From the NCBI GenBank assembly GCA_017516465.1, contig JAFXCR010000037.1, positions 28,954-92,953 on the forward strand: a stretch of 64,000 nucleotides of DNA. Direction: 5' to 3'. Source of the stretch: Ruminococcus sp. (lineage in GTDB: Bacteria; Bacillota; Clostridia; Oscillospirales; Ruminococcaceae). Both the position numbers and the translations under genes were made by a program. The notes below the pieces were generated by a model, which was given only the letters and a program-made list of their open reading frames with translations, was not told where the DNA came from and searched no databases. Shown here piece after piece: positions 46,851-56,295 of this stretch (positions are counted from its first letter, which is position 1; the number at the start of each line of letters is the position of its first letter).

Positions 46851-46861
46851 CAAATAAACAA
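46844..46861. promoter_or_regulatory. candidate Rex operator over the aconitase promoter
   Basis: TTGTCAACAAATAAACAA matches the clostridial Rex consensus TTGTTAA-N4-TTAACAA at 12 of 14 defined positions, and it covers the -35 element. Binding there would block transcription, and a rex gene lies 4 kb away. Confidence 0.6.
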
Positions 46862-46902
46862 TCCAAAATATCTGTGGATAATCAATAATTGTTAGCTAAA
46901 AG

Positions 46903-46930
46903 AAACAGTCCCGATTTCTCAGGACTGTTT
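46903..46930 (-). terminator. terminator-like hairpin after lysA
   Basis: 9-bp stem (AAACAGTCC / GGACTGTTT) with a 10-nt loop, 12 bases after the lysA stop; on the minus strand CTTTTAGC follows. Confidence 0.65.
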
Positions 46931-46942
46931 TACTGATATTTT

Positions 46943-48241
46943 TTACACGTCGTTGCGGATAATATCCTCAAAAGTTTCTCTTTTTACAACGATTCTTGAT
47001 TCTCCGTCTTTCACGAAAACAACTGCCGGCTTCGGAATACGGTTATAGTTTGAGGACATGGAATAATTGTATGCTCCCGTTGCAAGAACAGCAATTATAT
47101 CCCCTGATTCTGCATGCTGGAGCGGCATATTTTCGCCGATAAGATCACCGCTTTCGCAGCATTTTCCGGCAATTGTGACATTCTCGTCACGCTCCTGTGA
47201 AGCCTTGTTTGCAACAACAGCTTCATACTCGCTCTGATAAAGGATATAGCGTGGATTGTCACACATTCCGCCGTCAACAGAAACATAAGTCCTGATTCCT
47301 GGTATTTCCTTCCTTGCACCAACTGTATAGAGCGTAATTCCGGCAGGAGCTGCAATTGAGCGTCCCGGCTCGATGAGGATAGCAGGCTGATTGACGCCAT
47401 GTTCCTCGCAGGCAGATTTTACTACCTTTGAGATTCTTTCCATATATGTCTCATACGGTGCGGGATCGTCGCTGTTAAGATATCTTATGCCGAATCCACC
47501 GCCAAGATTAAGCTCTCTGACCTCATGATTCAGTTCATTTTTTATCTTTGCTATAAATTCCACCATAACACGGGCTGCTTCTTCAAAAGGATCTATATCA
47601 AAAATCTGGGAACCTATATGGCAGTGTACGCCCATGAAATCGAGATTTTCACAATTCAGTGCTTCCTTTACTGCCTCGAATGCCTCCCCTGTTTCAAGAG
47701 CAAAACCGAACTTGCTGTCGATCTGTCCTGTCTTTACAAAGTCATGTGTATGAGCATCAATGCCCGGCTTGATACGGAACATGATATGCGGCTTTTTCCC
47801 AAGCTCTCCAGCAATTTTTTCCAGACGTTCAAGCTCACCGAAGTTATCCACGATGATGTGTCCAACATCAGAAGAAACTGCATATTTCAGTTCTTCATCA
47901 GTCTTGTTGTTGCCATGAAAACCAATCTTTGCAGAATCAAAGCCGGCACTGAGTGCGGTATAAAGCTCACCGCCGGAAACAACGTCAAGTCCAAGTCCTT
48001 CGTCCTTTATGACACGACACATTTCCATGCACGAAAAAGCTTTGCTTGCATAGCAGACCATTCCGTTTCCGCCATAGCAGCGATCCATACTCTCCTTGAA
48101 GCGGCGGCATGATTCCCTGATCTTATTTTCATCGAACACATAAAGCGGAGTTCCGTACTGCTCGGCAAGAACAGTCGTATCAACGCCGCCGATTGTAAGA
48201 TTTCCATTCTCATTTATGCTGAGATTATCTGATATAAACAT
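46943..48241 (-). CDS. lysA: diaminopimelate decarboxylase
   Basis: PLP enzyme converting meso-diaminopimelate to lysine, 432 residues. The PLP Lys is in VCYASKAFSCMEM; later motifs are HCHIGSQIFD, LNLGGGFGIRY, ILIEPGRSIAAPAG for phosphate and substrate binding, and CCESGD with the active-site Cys from the partner subunit. The ATG is preceded by AAAGG. It lies 31 bases after ysxC and may be the last gene of a lon-ysxC-lysA unit. Confidence 0.95.
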   Translation of the reverse strand: MFISDNLSINENGNLTIGGVDTTVLAEQYGTPLYVFDENKIRESCRRFKESMDRCYGGNGMVCYASKAFSCMEMCRVIKDEGLGLDVVSGGELYTALSAGFDSAKIGFHGNNKTDEELKYAVSSDVGHIIVDNFGELERLEKIAGELGKKPHIMFRIKPGIDAHTHDFVKTGQIDSKFGFALETGEAFEAVKEALNCENLDFMGVHCHIGSQIFDIDPFEEAARVMVEFIAKIKNELNHEVRELNLGGGFGIRYLNSDDPAPYETYMERISKVVKSACEEHGVNQPAILIEPGRSIAAPAGITLYTVGARKEIPGIRTYVSVDGGMCDNPRYILYQSEYEAVVANKASQERDENVTIAGKCCESGDLIGENMPLQHAESGDIIAVLATGAYNYSMSSNYNRIPKPAVVFVKDGESRIVVKRETFEDIIRNDV

Positions 48242-48272
48242 TTTTTCACAACCTTTATATATACATTATGTA

Positions 48273-48887
48273 TTATTCTTCTGTTTCATCGTCGTCGGAA
48301 ACAACATCCTCAACGATGCTTCTCATTTCCTCTACACCTTCAAATGTCATTGAAGAAAAAGGAATAACGTGCATATCCTCAAAGCATGGTATCTCATCCT
48401 TGAAAGCCTCCATACGCTTTTCACGCTCTGTCTTTTTCAGCTTGTCAGCCTTAGTAAGCACCAGTACAAAGGGCATTTCTGTATCTATCAGGTAATTTAT
48501 CATCTGCACGTCATCCTTTGTGGGAGCATGACGCATATCCACCAGCATGAAAACGAGCCGTATGTCACGATCGCTTCCGAGATATCCGCCGATAAGTCCG
48601 GACCAGCGTTCTTTCTCGGATTTTGCCACCTTTGCGTAGCCGTAACCCGGAAGGTCAACGAAGTAGATATTATCCAGTCCGTAGAAATTTATAGTAGCTG
48701 TCTTTCCCGGAACTGAGCTGACTCTTGCCAGATTTCTCCGGTTGAAAAGCTTATTGATGAGCGTGGATTTACCCACATTCGAGTGACCAGCAAATGCTAT
48801 TTCTATACGTTCCGATGGAGGTATCTGAGAAAATTTTCCGTATGAGGCGGTGAATTCCGCCTTGTTGTAATTCAGCTTCACCGTCAT
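48273..48887 (-). CDS. ysxC: ribosome-biogenesis GTPase YsxC/EngB
   Basis: GTPase needed for assembly of the large ribosomal subunit, 204 residues. The G motifs are GHSNVGKST (G1), a conserved Thr for G2 in GKTATINF, DLPGYGYAKV (G3) and TKADKLKK (G4). Pairing directly after lon, with 6 bases between, is a common arrangement in Firmicutes. The acidic C-terminal tail (SDDDETEE) is lineage-specific. Confidence 0.95.
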   Translation of the reverse strand: MTVKLNYNKAEFTASYGKFSQIPPSERIEIAFAGHSNVGKSTLINKLFNRRNLARVSSVPGKTATINFYGLDNIYFVDLPGYGYAKVAKSEKERWSGLIGGYLGSDRDIRLVFMLVDMRHAPTKDDVQMINYLIDTEMPFVLVLTKADKLKKTEREKRMEAFKDEIPCFEDMHVIPFSSMTFEGVEEMRSIVEDVVSDDDETEE

Positions 48888-48893
48888 TCCTCC

Positions 48894-51251
48894 TTACTTC
48901 TTTATCAGTGCAGTTTCAAGTACATCACTGAGATTTTCCGCAAAAACAAAGTTCAGTGATTCCTTTACGGCATCGTCAACTTCTTCCAGATCAGCTCTGT
49001 TAGCCTCCGGAATAACAACTGTATTGATTCCTGCCTTATATGCAGCCATTGTCTTTTCACGGAGTCCGCCGATAGGCAGAACCTTGCCGTGAAGCGTGAT
49101 TTCTCCAGTCATTGCAACATCTGCACGTACTTCAAGTCCTGACAGTGCCGAAACAAGAGCTGTTGTCATAGTTACGCCGGCTGACGGACCATCCTTAGGA
49201 ACAGCTCCCTCAGGAGCATGGATATGTATATCATTTTCCTTGTAAAAATCGGGATTTATGCCGTATTTTTCTGCAACGCTGCGGACGTAGCTTACAGCAA
49301 TCTTTGCACTTTCCTTCATAACGTCGCCGAGTGAGCCAGTCACCTCGACCTTACCTGTTCCCTTGAGAACAAGTACTTCAAGCGGCATGATCACTCCGCC
49401 GACAGATGTCCATGCAAGTCCGTTGACGATTCCTGCCTTGTTTTCTTTAAGAGCAAGATCTTCCGTATATCTGCGGATACCAAGGAGATTTTTAAGATCC
49501 TTTGACTTGACGGATATACGCTTCGCTTCACCGGCAGCGATCTTTTTAGCAGATTTGCGGCAGATAGAAGCTATCTTGCGTTCAAGATTACGCACACCGG
49601 CTTCCTTTGTGTAGAAATGAATGATATCGTTTATTGCCTCATCAGCTATTTTCAGCTGTGAAGCTTTAAGACCGTGCTCTTTGAGCTGCTTGGGAATCAG
49701 ATGTTCCTTTGTAATGTGATATTTTTCCTCTGCTGTATAGCTCGGAAGCTCTATTATCTCCATTCTGTCAAGGAGAGGTGCCGGAATTCTTGAAACATCG
49801 TTCGCTGTTGTAAGGAATACCGCCTTGCTCAGATCAAAAGGTACTTCAATGTAGTGATCTCGGAAAGCATTATTCTGTTCGCTGTCGAGCACTTCCAGCA
49901 TTGCTGATGATGGATCACCCTTTATATCACTGCATAGCTTATCTATCTCATCAAAGAGAATCAGCGGATTTGAAGTTTCAGCCTGTGATATCGCTGTAAT
50001 TATGCGTCCCGGCATAGCTCCGACATAGGTCTTTCTGTGACCTCTGATATCAGCTTCGTCACGGACTCCGCCAAGAGATACACGGGCATATTTACGTCCC
50101 ATTGCCTTCGCAACTGATTTTGCAATTGAAGTCTTTCCGATTCCGGGAGGACCTGAGAGACATATTATCTGTCCCTTTATCTCCGGATTCAGCATATGAA
50201 CTGCCAGAAACTCCAGAATACGTTCCTTGACTTTTTTAAGTCCGTAGTGTTCCTTTTCAAGTACAGCCTCCGCTTTTTCAAGTGAAAGCTTAGCCTTTGA
50301 GCAGACTCCCCACGGAAGATCAAGAACGGTATCAAGATAATTTTTAATAACAAACGCTTCCTGAGACGCAGCCGGAAGCTTTGCAAGTCTGTCAGCCTCC
50401 TTCATGAGCTTTTCACGGCTCTTGTCGTCAATCTTAAGTGCCATGATATCATTCATATAATTGAAGGAATCATCGCCGTCATCCTCGCCGAGCTGCTCCT
50501 GAATCACACGCATCTGCTCACGGAGATAATACTCTCGCTGTCCCTTGTCAATGCTGTTTTTCGTCTGCTCGTTGATAAGATTCTCAAGCTCAAGAATCTC
50601 AGTTTCCGACGTAAGACAGGCAAAAAGTACTGATAGCTTATTGATTATGTTAGATTCTTCCAGAAGCGTCTGCTTGTCTCTGTAATTAAGAGCACAGTTG
50701 AAAGTTACTGCTTCAAAAAGCTTCACAGGATTATCCTGTGACATAACTGAAACAAAAAGCTCCTTGGGCATTTTGGGGAAGAACGAAGAATATCTCTCGA
50801 AAACATCCTTGACAGAGCGCACAAGTGCCTGTGCTTCGACTTCGTCGTACTTTGTTCTGGAATATGTTGATGTACGCTTTACTTCCGCTTTAAGAACGGT
50901 ACCATCATCAATAAGGCGAACGAGATTTGCCCTGTAAACGCCTTCCACAAGTACCTTCATTATATGATCAGGCATTTTGAGAACCTGTTTTATTTCTGCC
51001 ACAACTCCAACCTTATAAAGATCAGAAGCCTTAGGACTATCAACATAAGCTTCATGCTGAGTTACAAGAAACAGTTTTTTTCCCTCTTTGACAGCGTGTT
51101 CTATTGCCTTACAGGATTTATCCCGTGAGACATCAAAATGAAGCACCATCTTCGGAAACGCAACCATTCCCCTCATAGCTATTGTGTAGAATATATTATC
51201 ATTTTCTGTACTTTTACTGCTTTTTACGATCTGTTCCAAACCAATCACCAC
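48894..51251 (-). CDS. lon: ATP-dependent protease Lon
   Basis: Cytoplasmic protease of 785 residues degrading misfolded and regulatory proteins. It has the N-terminal substrate-binding domain, an AAA+ module with Walker [10 protein letters not shown] (near residue 367) and Walker [11 protein letters not shown], and a C-terminal protease domain with the Ser of [10 protein letters not shown] (near 688) and the Lys of [12 protein letters not shown]. The start is uncertain: GTG at 51251, GTG at 51248 and TTG at 51239 are all possible and no strong ribosome site decides. No CIRCE or CtsR site was seen upstream. Confidence 0.95.
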   Translation of the reverse strand: MVIGLEQIVKSSKSTENDNIFYTIAMRGMVAFPKMVLHFDVSRDKSCKAIEHAVKEGKKLFLVTQHEAYVDSPKASDLYKVGVVAEIKQVLKMPDHIMKVLVEGVYRANLVRLIDDGTVLKAEVKRTSTYSRTKYDEVEAQALVRSVKDVFERYSSFFPKMPKELFVSVMSQDNPVKLFEAVTFNCALNYRDKQTLLEESNIINKLSVLFACLTSETEILELENLINEQTKNSIDKGQREYYLREQMRVIQEQLGEDDGDDSFNYMNDIMALKIDDKSREKLMKEADRLAKLPAASQEAFVIKNYLDTVLDLPWGVCSKAKLSLEKAEAVLEKEHYGLKKVKERILEFLAVHMLNPEIKGQIICLSGPPGIGKTSIAKSVAKAMGRKYARVSLGGVRDEADIRGHRKTYVGAMPGRIITAISQAETSNPLILFDEIDKLCSDIKGDPSSAMLEVLDSEQNNAFRDHYIEVPFDLSKAVFLTTANDVSRIPAPLLDRMEIIELPSYTAEEKYHITKEHLIPKQLKEHGLKASQLKIADEAINDIIHFYTKEAGVRNLERKIASICRKSAKKIAAGEAKRISVKSKDLKNLLGIRRYTEDLALKENKAGIVNGLAWTSVGGVIMPLEVLVLKGTGKVEVTGSLGDVMKESAKIAVSYVRSVAEKYGINPDFYKENDIHIHAPEGAVPKDGPSAGVTMTTALVSALSGLEVRADVAMTGEITLHGKVLPIGGLREKTMAAYKAGINTVVIPEANRADLEEVDDAVKESLNFVFAENLSDVLETALIKK

Positions 51252-51309
51252 ATTTCTGTATATTCGATCAAAAAGCTATAATTTTTTTACATACTGACTT
51301 TATTATTTT

Positions 51310-51338
51310 ATTATACTACATCTTCAAAAAAAAAGCAA
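51310..51338 (-). promoter_or_regulatory. sigma-A promoter of lon
   Basis: On the minus strand TTGCTT (51338-51333) and TATAAT (51315-51310) with a 17-base spacer that contains a run of T. Confidence 0.7.
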
Positions 51339-51369
51339 GTACCAATAATTCCAACGGAATACATATCAG

Positions 51370-51402
51370 AAAACGCTGTACCCATACGGATTACAGCGTT
51401 TT
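51370..51402 (-). terminator. terminator after the dockerin-deacetylase gene
   Basis: 11-bp stem (AAAACGCTGTA / TACAGCGTTTT) with an 11-nt loop, six bases past the gene. The T-run is within the stem end, so it could act in either direction. Confidence 0.7.
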
Positions 51403-51407
51403 TTATA

Positions 51408-52697
51408 TCACATGATTATCTTTATCAGCTCTGATCTCATTACACAAAGATCAAACGCATCCAATCTGCCGTCCGCACAAACATCGCCATTCTGCCAGCA
51501 TTTCAGTTCGGATTCCGGATTACTGAGCAGCCATTTCTGCAGCTCAACAAGATCGGCAATATTGAATTTTCTGTCAAGATTCACATCACCGGTTAGTGAA
51601 GTCTCCTCATCCATAACAAGAAGATCTACCTGAGTAATCGTCATTTCCGTCCAGTTTGTACGAACCATTATATAATTCATATCAGCATAGGTCATGCCAT
51701 AAGAATTAAGTACTGCCTGCATATCTTCACTTCGGAAGCACGCCTTAGTTCCGTTATAATATGCCGGCTTTACCGCCTGCCAGAGGTTGTCCTCAGAGCT
51801 TTTCCACCGGTGAAGCACAATAACCGGTGGTGCTATGCTATCATACGAAACCTCAATTGTAAAATCAGATTCAATGCTGTCAAGATCAGCATCGTTCAAC
51901 AGAATTGCAGTTTTCCAGCCTTCCCACTTATTATCTCCGGAAACCTCGCCAGTGAACAGATTTTCAGAAAATGTATACTCATTGCATATATGTCTCTGCA
52001 CCTCACTGTAACAGAAATTCCGCACAGGTGTTTCGCCCTTGCGTTCAAATAATTCACTGAGCGTCACGAATTCATATCCCTGCGATTTAAGCTCAGGAAG
52101 TATTATTTTCAGTGCCTCCACAGTTTTATCGTTACCATAGAAATCGTGCATAAGGATAATTGCACCGTCCTTCGCAGATGAGAGTACTGTCTCTGCACGC
52201 TCCTGAGCAGTTTTTTCAGCATTTGAATCTCCGCTGCTGAATCCTGTTATGAACGGAAGATTAATTGAATCATACATCGTCTGGCTCACATTCAGATACG
52301 GTGCACGGAAGAACTTCGGATACTCACCTATAACTGAATAAACATACTCATCAACGTATGCCATTTCAGCCTTGATTTCCTCTGCACTCATTGCAGACAT
52401 ATCAGAATGAGTTTTTGAATGGCTGTCAATTTCGCAGCCCATTTCGTGTGCTCTTTTCATTACCTTTGCACTGTCGTTGTTTATATTCTTGCCTATCAGG
52501 AAGAAAGAAGCACGGGCATCATAATCCTCCAGAAGATCGAGTACCTTCGGCGTTGTATAGGTATTAGGTCCGTCATCAAATGTAAGAGCAATAAGCTTTT
52601 CACTGCTTTCTACAACGGTCTCTGCCGGAATATCCGGACATACACTGACTGCAATCACTGCCGAAAAAATTAGACTTATTATACTTTTAATTTTCAT
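51408..52697 (-). CDS. dockerin-bearing CE4 polysaccharide deacetylase
   Basis: Secreted 429-residue protein predicted to be incorporated in a cellulosome and to deacetylate xylan or a related polymer. Signal peptide about 1-26. The NodB/CE4 domain (about 35-225) has TFDDGPN, the zinc motif DSHSKTHSDM, the RAPY motif and LMHDFYG. A beta-sandwich, probably carbohydrate-binding module follows (about 235-360). A dockerin ends the protein (about 366-429; GDVNLDRKFNIADL and GDVCADGRLDAFDL, the second loop divergent). The ATG at 52697 is preferred because AGGGAGG precedes it; a longer in-frame start at 52766 overlaps the promoter. Confidence 0.9.
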   Translation of the reverse strand: MKIKSIISLIFSAVIAVSVCPDIPAETVVESSEKLIALTFDDGPNTYTTPKVLDLLEDYDARASFFLIGKNINNDSAKVMKRAHEMGCEIDSHSKTHSDMSAMSAEEIKAEMAYVDEYVYSVIGEYPKFFRAPYLNVSQTMYDSINLPFITGFSSGDSNAEKTAQERAETVLSSAKDGAIILMHDFYGNDKTVEALKIILPELKSQGYEFVTLSELFERKGETPVRNFCYSEVQRHICNEYTFSENLFTGEVSGDNKWEGWKTAILLNDADLDSIESDFTIEVSYDSIAPPVIVLHRWKSSEDNLWQAVKPAYYNGTKACFRSEDMQAVLNSYGMTYADMNYIMVRTNWTEMTITQVDLLVMDEETSLTGDVNLDRKFNIADLVELQKWLLSNPESELKCWQNGDVCADGRLDAFDLCVMRSELIKIIM

Positions 52698-52737
52698 ACT
52701 ATATTCCTCCCTACTTTTTTGTTTAGCAATTTCATAT

Positions 52738-52766
52738 ATTGTATCACATTTAATAGTCTTTGACAA
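52738..52766 (-). promoter_or_regulatory. sigma-A promoter of the CE4 gene
   Basis: On the minus strand TTGTCA (52766-52761) and TACAAT (52743-52738), spacer 17 bases. Confidence 0.7.
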
Positions 52767-52802
52767 GTGTGGTGCTGTCTGTATTTTTCTTCGTTATATA
52801 TG

Positions 52803-52834
52803 ATGTACATAAAAATCTATTAAATCATGTACAT
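52803..52834. promoter_or_regulatory. paired ATGTACAT palindromes between divergent dockerin genes
   Basis: The perfect 8-bp palindrome ATGTACAT occurs at 52803-52810 and again at 52827-52834, 24 bases apart, in the 220-bp gap between the CE4 and leucine-rich-repeat genes and upstream of both -35 elements. It is a candidate shared operator; no binding protein is known. Confidence 0.45.
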
Positions 52835-52858
52835 ATCGCTGATTTTTTATTTATTTTC

Positions 52859-52887
52859 TTGAAATAGTATAAAAATAAGGATATAAT
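52859..52887 (+). promoter_or_regulatory. sigma-A promoter of the leucine-rich-repeat gene
   Basis: TTGAAA (52859-52864) and TATAAT (52882-52887) with a 17-base spacer, 30 bases before the ATG. Confidence 0.75.
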
Positions 52888-52917
52888 TATTTATATTATT
52901 TTTCACGGAGGGGAAAT

Positions 52918-55398
52918 ATGAAAAATTACAAAAAGATTATTGCATTTATTACTGCATCCACAGTAATTACAGCAGGAAATACCGGTATTCTGCCGGCAGG
53001 TACAGTTAAAAATCCCGTAATCAGTGCCAGTGCTGCTGTCAATGTCGCATCAGGTGTTTGCGGTGATGAAAAAAGCAATCTGACATGGATTCTTAATGAC
53101 GAGGGAACACTTACTATAAGCGGCAATGGAGCTATGGAAAACTGGTATGAAGGTGAGTCTCCCTGGTACAGCTATATTTCAAAAATCAAAAAAATCATAA
53201 TCAAAGACGGTGTTACAAATATCGGAAATTATGCGTTTTATAAATTAACCAAGCTGACATCTGTAAGTATTCCGGATAGTGTGACTTCTATCGGTGATTC
53301 AGCATTTTATGGATGCGAAAGTATCACCTCAATAAAAATCCCTTACGATGTAACAAACATCGGACGTTACGCATTTACATTTTGCAGCTCTCTTGTTTCC
53401 ATATCAATTCCCAGCAGCGTCAAAAGCATCGGAATGATGGCGTTTCATAAAACAAAATGGCTTGATACAAAAAGAGAACAGGATCCTCTTGTAATTATAA
53501 ACAACCTCCTGATTGACGGAAAAAATTGTGAGGGAGATGTAATAATTCCGGATGGTATCAGATGTATCGAAGAAAACGCTTTTGAAAAATGCAGCGGAAT
53601 CACTTCAGTAACTATTCCGGAAAGCGTAACAAGCATTGAGGACGATGCATTTGCAGAGTGTACTGGTCTTACTTCAATAGAAATACCTTCCGGTGTTAAA
53701 AATATCGGAACCCATGCGTTTGTTTCTTGTAAAAATCTCAGTTCCCTGACAATCCCTAAAAATGTCGAAAGTGTAGGGTTTTCCGCATTTTCCGCTACAA
53801 AGTGGTACAACGAAAAGAAGAAAGAATCCCCTCTTGTTATCGAAAAAGACATACTGATTGACGCTCAATACTGTGAAGGCGATATTATCATTCCCGAAGG
53901 TGTCAGAACTATTGCAGATGGTGCATTCTATTTTAATTGGAATCTTAATTCGTTAACCATACCTGAAAGTGTTATCAGAATAGGAAAAGAAGCATTCTAT
54001 TATAATAACATAAAGAATATAAGTTATTCCGGAACAAAAATACAGTGGAATAATATAAATATTGCTTCCGGAAACGACGGTCTTTTAAATGCAGATATCA
54101 ATTTCAAACTGGATATAATTGATTCCGGTGAATGTGGTACCGAAGGCTGTGCTGTCACATGGACGTTCGACAGCAATGGCTGTCTTACAATCAGCGGCGA
54201 AGGCATAATGGATGAAGAAGCATATACCCAGTGGGAGATGTATGCTGCGGATATATTTAATGTTGTCATTGATAATGGTGTTACAAGTATCGGGAAATAC
54301 AGATTTAACGATTGTAAAAACCTGACATCTATAAGCGTTAGCAATGAAAACATTAATTATTCAAGTGCAGACGGAGTACTCTTTAACGAGGACAAGACAG
54401 AACTCATCAGATTCCCATATAAAAACAAGAATGATAATTATATAATCCCTAATAGCGTCACGATCATCGGGAAAGAAGCCTTTTACAAATGCACCGATCT
54501 TGCTTCTGTAACTATTCCAGACAATCTTACAACTATTGAGAAAGAAGCATTCCGGGAATGTAAAGGTCTGAAAACATTAACGCTCCCCGATAGCGTTACA
54601 GGTATCGGAAATCACGCTTTTTATATGTGTACCAATCTTAGTGGAATAAATATTCCCGACAGTGTAACGGTACTCGGTGAATATTCCTTTTTTAACTGTA
54701 CCAGCCTTACTTCAATAACAATTCCGGACAATATTACAAGTATCGAAAATTATACATTTCACGCTTGTGAAAGCTTAAAAACCATAACACTACCTGAAAA
54801 CCTTACAAGTATAGGTGAAAATGCTTTTCAGAGCTGTGAAAGCCTTACTGCTATAACGATTCCGGACAGTGTTGCAAGTATCGGAAAATCTGCCTTTCAG
54901 CATTGTATCAGACTTTCTTCAATAACTATTCCCGATAACGTTGTCAGCATTGAAGAAGACACATTCCGAGGATGCTCTTACATAGATTCAATTATAATTC
55001 CTGAAAGCATTACTGATATCGAATCTTGCGCATTTGAAGGCTGCAACATTCTGAATGATATATACTACACTGGTGCGGAGGAAGAATGGAACGCTATCAC
55101 CATAAAAAGCTCCAACAACCCCATTGGGAAAGCAACTATTCATTTTAATTACAAGAAAAACGAGGCAAACAAGAATTATATGCCCGGAGATGCGAATTGT
55201 GATGGAAAGATTCTTCTTAATGACGCTGTTCTTGTACTCCAGTATCTCGGAAATCCGGATACATATCAGCTGACAGAGGACGGACTTGCAAACGCTGATG
55301 TAAGCAATACCGGCGATGGTATCACAAATAAAGACGCACTTGCAATCCAGAAATATATTCTTAATCAAATTCCACAGCTTCCCGAATCTGATAACTAA
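52918..55398 (+). CDS. secreted BspA-like leucine-rich-repeat protein with C-terminal dockerin
   Basis: 826 residues. Signal peptide about 1-40. Many LRR_5 repeats of about 23 residues (pattern SITIPDSVTSIGDSAFYGC) fill roughly residues 75-400 and 440-735, split by a second copy of the domain SGTCG-type lead-in (LTWILNDEGTLTISGNG and VTWTFDSNGCLTISGEG). A dockerin ends the protein (about 755-822; GDANCDGKILLNDAVLVLQYL and ADVSNTGDGITNKDALAIQKYIL). BspA-like LRRs bind proteins or glycans; the dockerin predicts docking on a scaffoldin. ACGGAGGGG precedes the ATG. The exact ligand is unknown. Confidence 0.92.
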   Translation: MKNYKKIIAFITASTVITAGNTGILPAGTVKNPVISASAAVNVASGVCGDEKSNLTWILNDEGTLTISGNGAMENWYEGESPWYSYISKIKKIIIKDGVTNIGNYAFYKLTKLTSVSIPDSVTSIGDSAFYGCESITSIKIPYDVTNIGRYAFTFCSSLVSISIPSSVKSIGMMAFHKTKWLDTKREQDPLVIINNLLIDGKNCEGDVIIPDGIRCIEENAFEKCSGITSVTIPESVTSIEDDAFAECTGLTSIEIPSGVKNIGTHAFVSCKNLSSLTIPKNVESVGFSAFSATKWYNEKKKESPLVIEKDILIDAQYCEGDIIIPEGVRTIADGAFYFNWNLNSLTIPESVIRIGKEAFYYNNIKNISYSGTKIQWNNINIASGNDGLLNADINFKLDIIDSGECGTEGCAVTWTFDSNGCLTISGEGIMDEEAYTQWEMYAADIFNVVIDNGVTSIGKYRFNDCKNLTSISVSNENINYSSADGVLFNEDKTELIRFPYKNKNDNYIIPNSVTIIGKEAFYKCTDLASVTIPDNLTTIEKEAFRECKGLKTLTLPDSVTGIGNHAFYMCTNLSGINIPDSVTVLGEYSFFNCTSLTSITIPDNITSIENYTFHACESLKTITLPENLTSIGENAFQSCESLTAITIPDSVASIGKSAFQHCIRLSSITIPDNVVSIEEDTFRGCSYIDSIIIPESITDIESCAFEGCNILNDIYYTGAEEEWNAITIKSSNNPIGKATIHFNYKKNEANKNYMPGDANCDGKILLNDAVLVLQYLGNPDTYQLTEDGLANADVSNTGDGITNKDALAIQKYILNQIPQLPESDN

Positions 55399-55434
55399 TC
55401 AGATAAGAAGGTCCACAGGTTTCTGATATTACGA

Positions 55435-55471
55435 AAAACCGTCTGTGAACAAATTAGACACAGACGGTTTT
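55435..55471. terminator. bidirectional terminator between convergent genes
   Basis: Perfect 13-bp stem (AAAACCGTCTGTG / CACAGACGGTTTT) with an 11-nt loop between the leucine-rich-repeat gene and the convergent Pro-Glu-Lys repeat gene; TATT follows on plus. Confidence 0.85.
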
Positions 55472-55501
55472 TATTCTGATATTACAAGATTTTTACACAG
55501 C

Positions 55502-56152
55502 TTATTCAACAGCTTCTGTTGATCCCTCTATTTCAACATCTGTTGATTCCTCTGTTTCTCCCTCTGACTCAGTGGGAGTACCGGGTTTTACTGGCTTTTC
55601 ATGCTTTACAGGTCTTTCCGGCTTCTCAGGCTTTATTGGAGCTTCTGGTTTCACGGGAACTTCAGGCTTCTCAGGTGCTTCCGGTTTCTCTGGCTTCTCA
55701 GGAAGTTCAGGCTTCTCAGGAAGTTCAGGCTTCTCAGGTGCTTCCGGTTTCTCTGGCTTGTCAGTAATTTCGGGTTTTTCAGGAAGTTCAGGCTTCTCAG
55801 GTGCTTCTGGTTTCTCTGGCTTGTCAGTAATTTCGGGTTTTTCAGGAAGTTCAGGCTTCTCAGGTGCTTCTGGTTTCTCTGGCTTCTCGGGCTTTTCAGC
55901 ATCCTCACCAGAATCCTCAGTGCCTTCTTCAGTTTTCTCATCGTCAGAATCATCTGAAACTTCCTCAGAAGTATCTTCCTTTTCTGTTTCATCCACTTCT
56001 GTTTCAGTTTCATCAGACTCAACTACGATAGCAGACTTATCATCAGCTATTTCCTTTTCCGAATTACTTCCGGCAAGAGCTACAACGCTTGTTGTACCTG
56101 AAAGTACAGCTAAAGCTGCAAGTACTGATGTGATTTTTTTTCTTGTGTTCAT
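55502..56152 (-). CDS. secreted Pro-Glu-Lys repeat protein
   Basis: 216 residues with a signal peptide (about 1-28, cleavage after ALA). An acidic stretch (about 30-85) precedes a low-complexity region of PEKP repeats (about 86-190), including tandem copies of a 21-residue unit with PEKPEAPEKPELPEKPEITD-like sequence. The tail is Glu/Thr-rich. There is no sorting signal, membrane helix or enzyme domain; an extended, disordered, perhaps wall-spanning or matrix protein is likely. The start has AAAGGAG in front. It is divergent from sigI and has a sigma-I-like promoter, so it may be a target of that regulator. Function unknown. Confidence 0.8.
   Translation of the reverse strand: MNTRKKITSVLAALAVLSGTTSVVALAGSNSEKEIADDKSAIVVESDETETEVDETEKEDTSEEVSDDSDDEKTEEGTEDSGEDAEKPEKPEKPEAPEKPELPEKPEITDKPEKPEAPEKPELPEKPEITDKPEKPEAPEKPELPEKPELPEKPEKPEAPEKPEVPVKPEAPIKPEKPERPVKHEKPVKPGTPTESEGETEESTDVEIEGSTEAVE
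55657..55886. repeat. tandem 63-bp direct repeats in the Pro-Glu-Lys gene
   Basis: In-frame tandem copies of a 63-bp unit (21 residues), two nearly identical full copies plus partial copies, differing at single bases such as CTTCCGG/CTTCTGG. This is an expandable coding repeat and not a CRISPR array. Confidence 0.75.
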
Positions 56153-56295
56153 AATAACTACTCCTTTTTTAAATTTGTCAGTATATTCTGTGATGAAGTC
56201 TGTGCAGTATCCGGCGGCGACACCGGAAAAACTTCATTACCACAGATACACGGATCTGCTCCTGTCGGAGCAACGGACTTTGTCCATGTTTATAG
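56153..56295 (-). promoter_or_regulatory. long structured 5' leader of the Pro-Glu-Lys gene
   Basis: The predicted transcript leader of about 140 nt folds well: GGAC-AAA-GTCC, GCTCC-GACA-GGAGC, CAGAT/ATCTG, and a long arm TCTGTG...ATGAAGT paired with ACTTCAT...CACAGA that encloses TCCGG/CCGGA. It resembles a riboswitch or protein-binding leader in scale, but I could not match it to a known riboswitch class. Confidence 0.5.

Noticed and set aside
55657-55886. Regular direct repeats that could suggest a CRISPR array
   Set aside because: The units are contiguous coding repeats of 63 bp with no unique spacers and no cas genes nearby.
56153-56295. Possible cyclic-di-GMP or cyclic-di-AMP riboswitch
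   Set aside because: The fold is strong but the conserved cores of these classes could not be recognised, so it is only called a structured leader.
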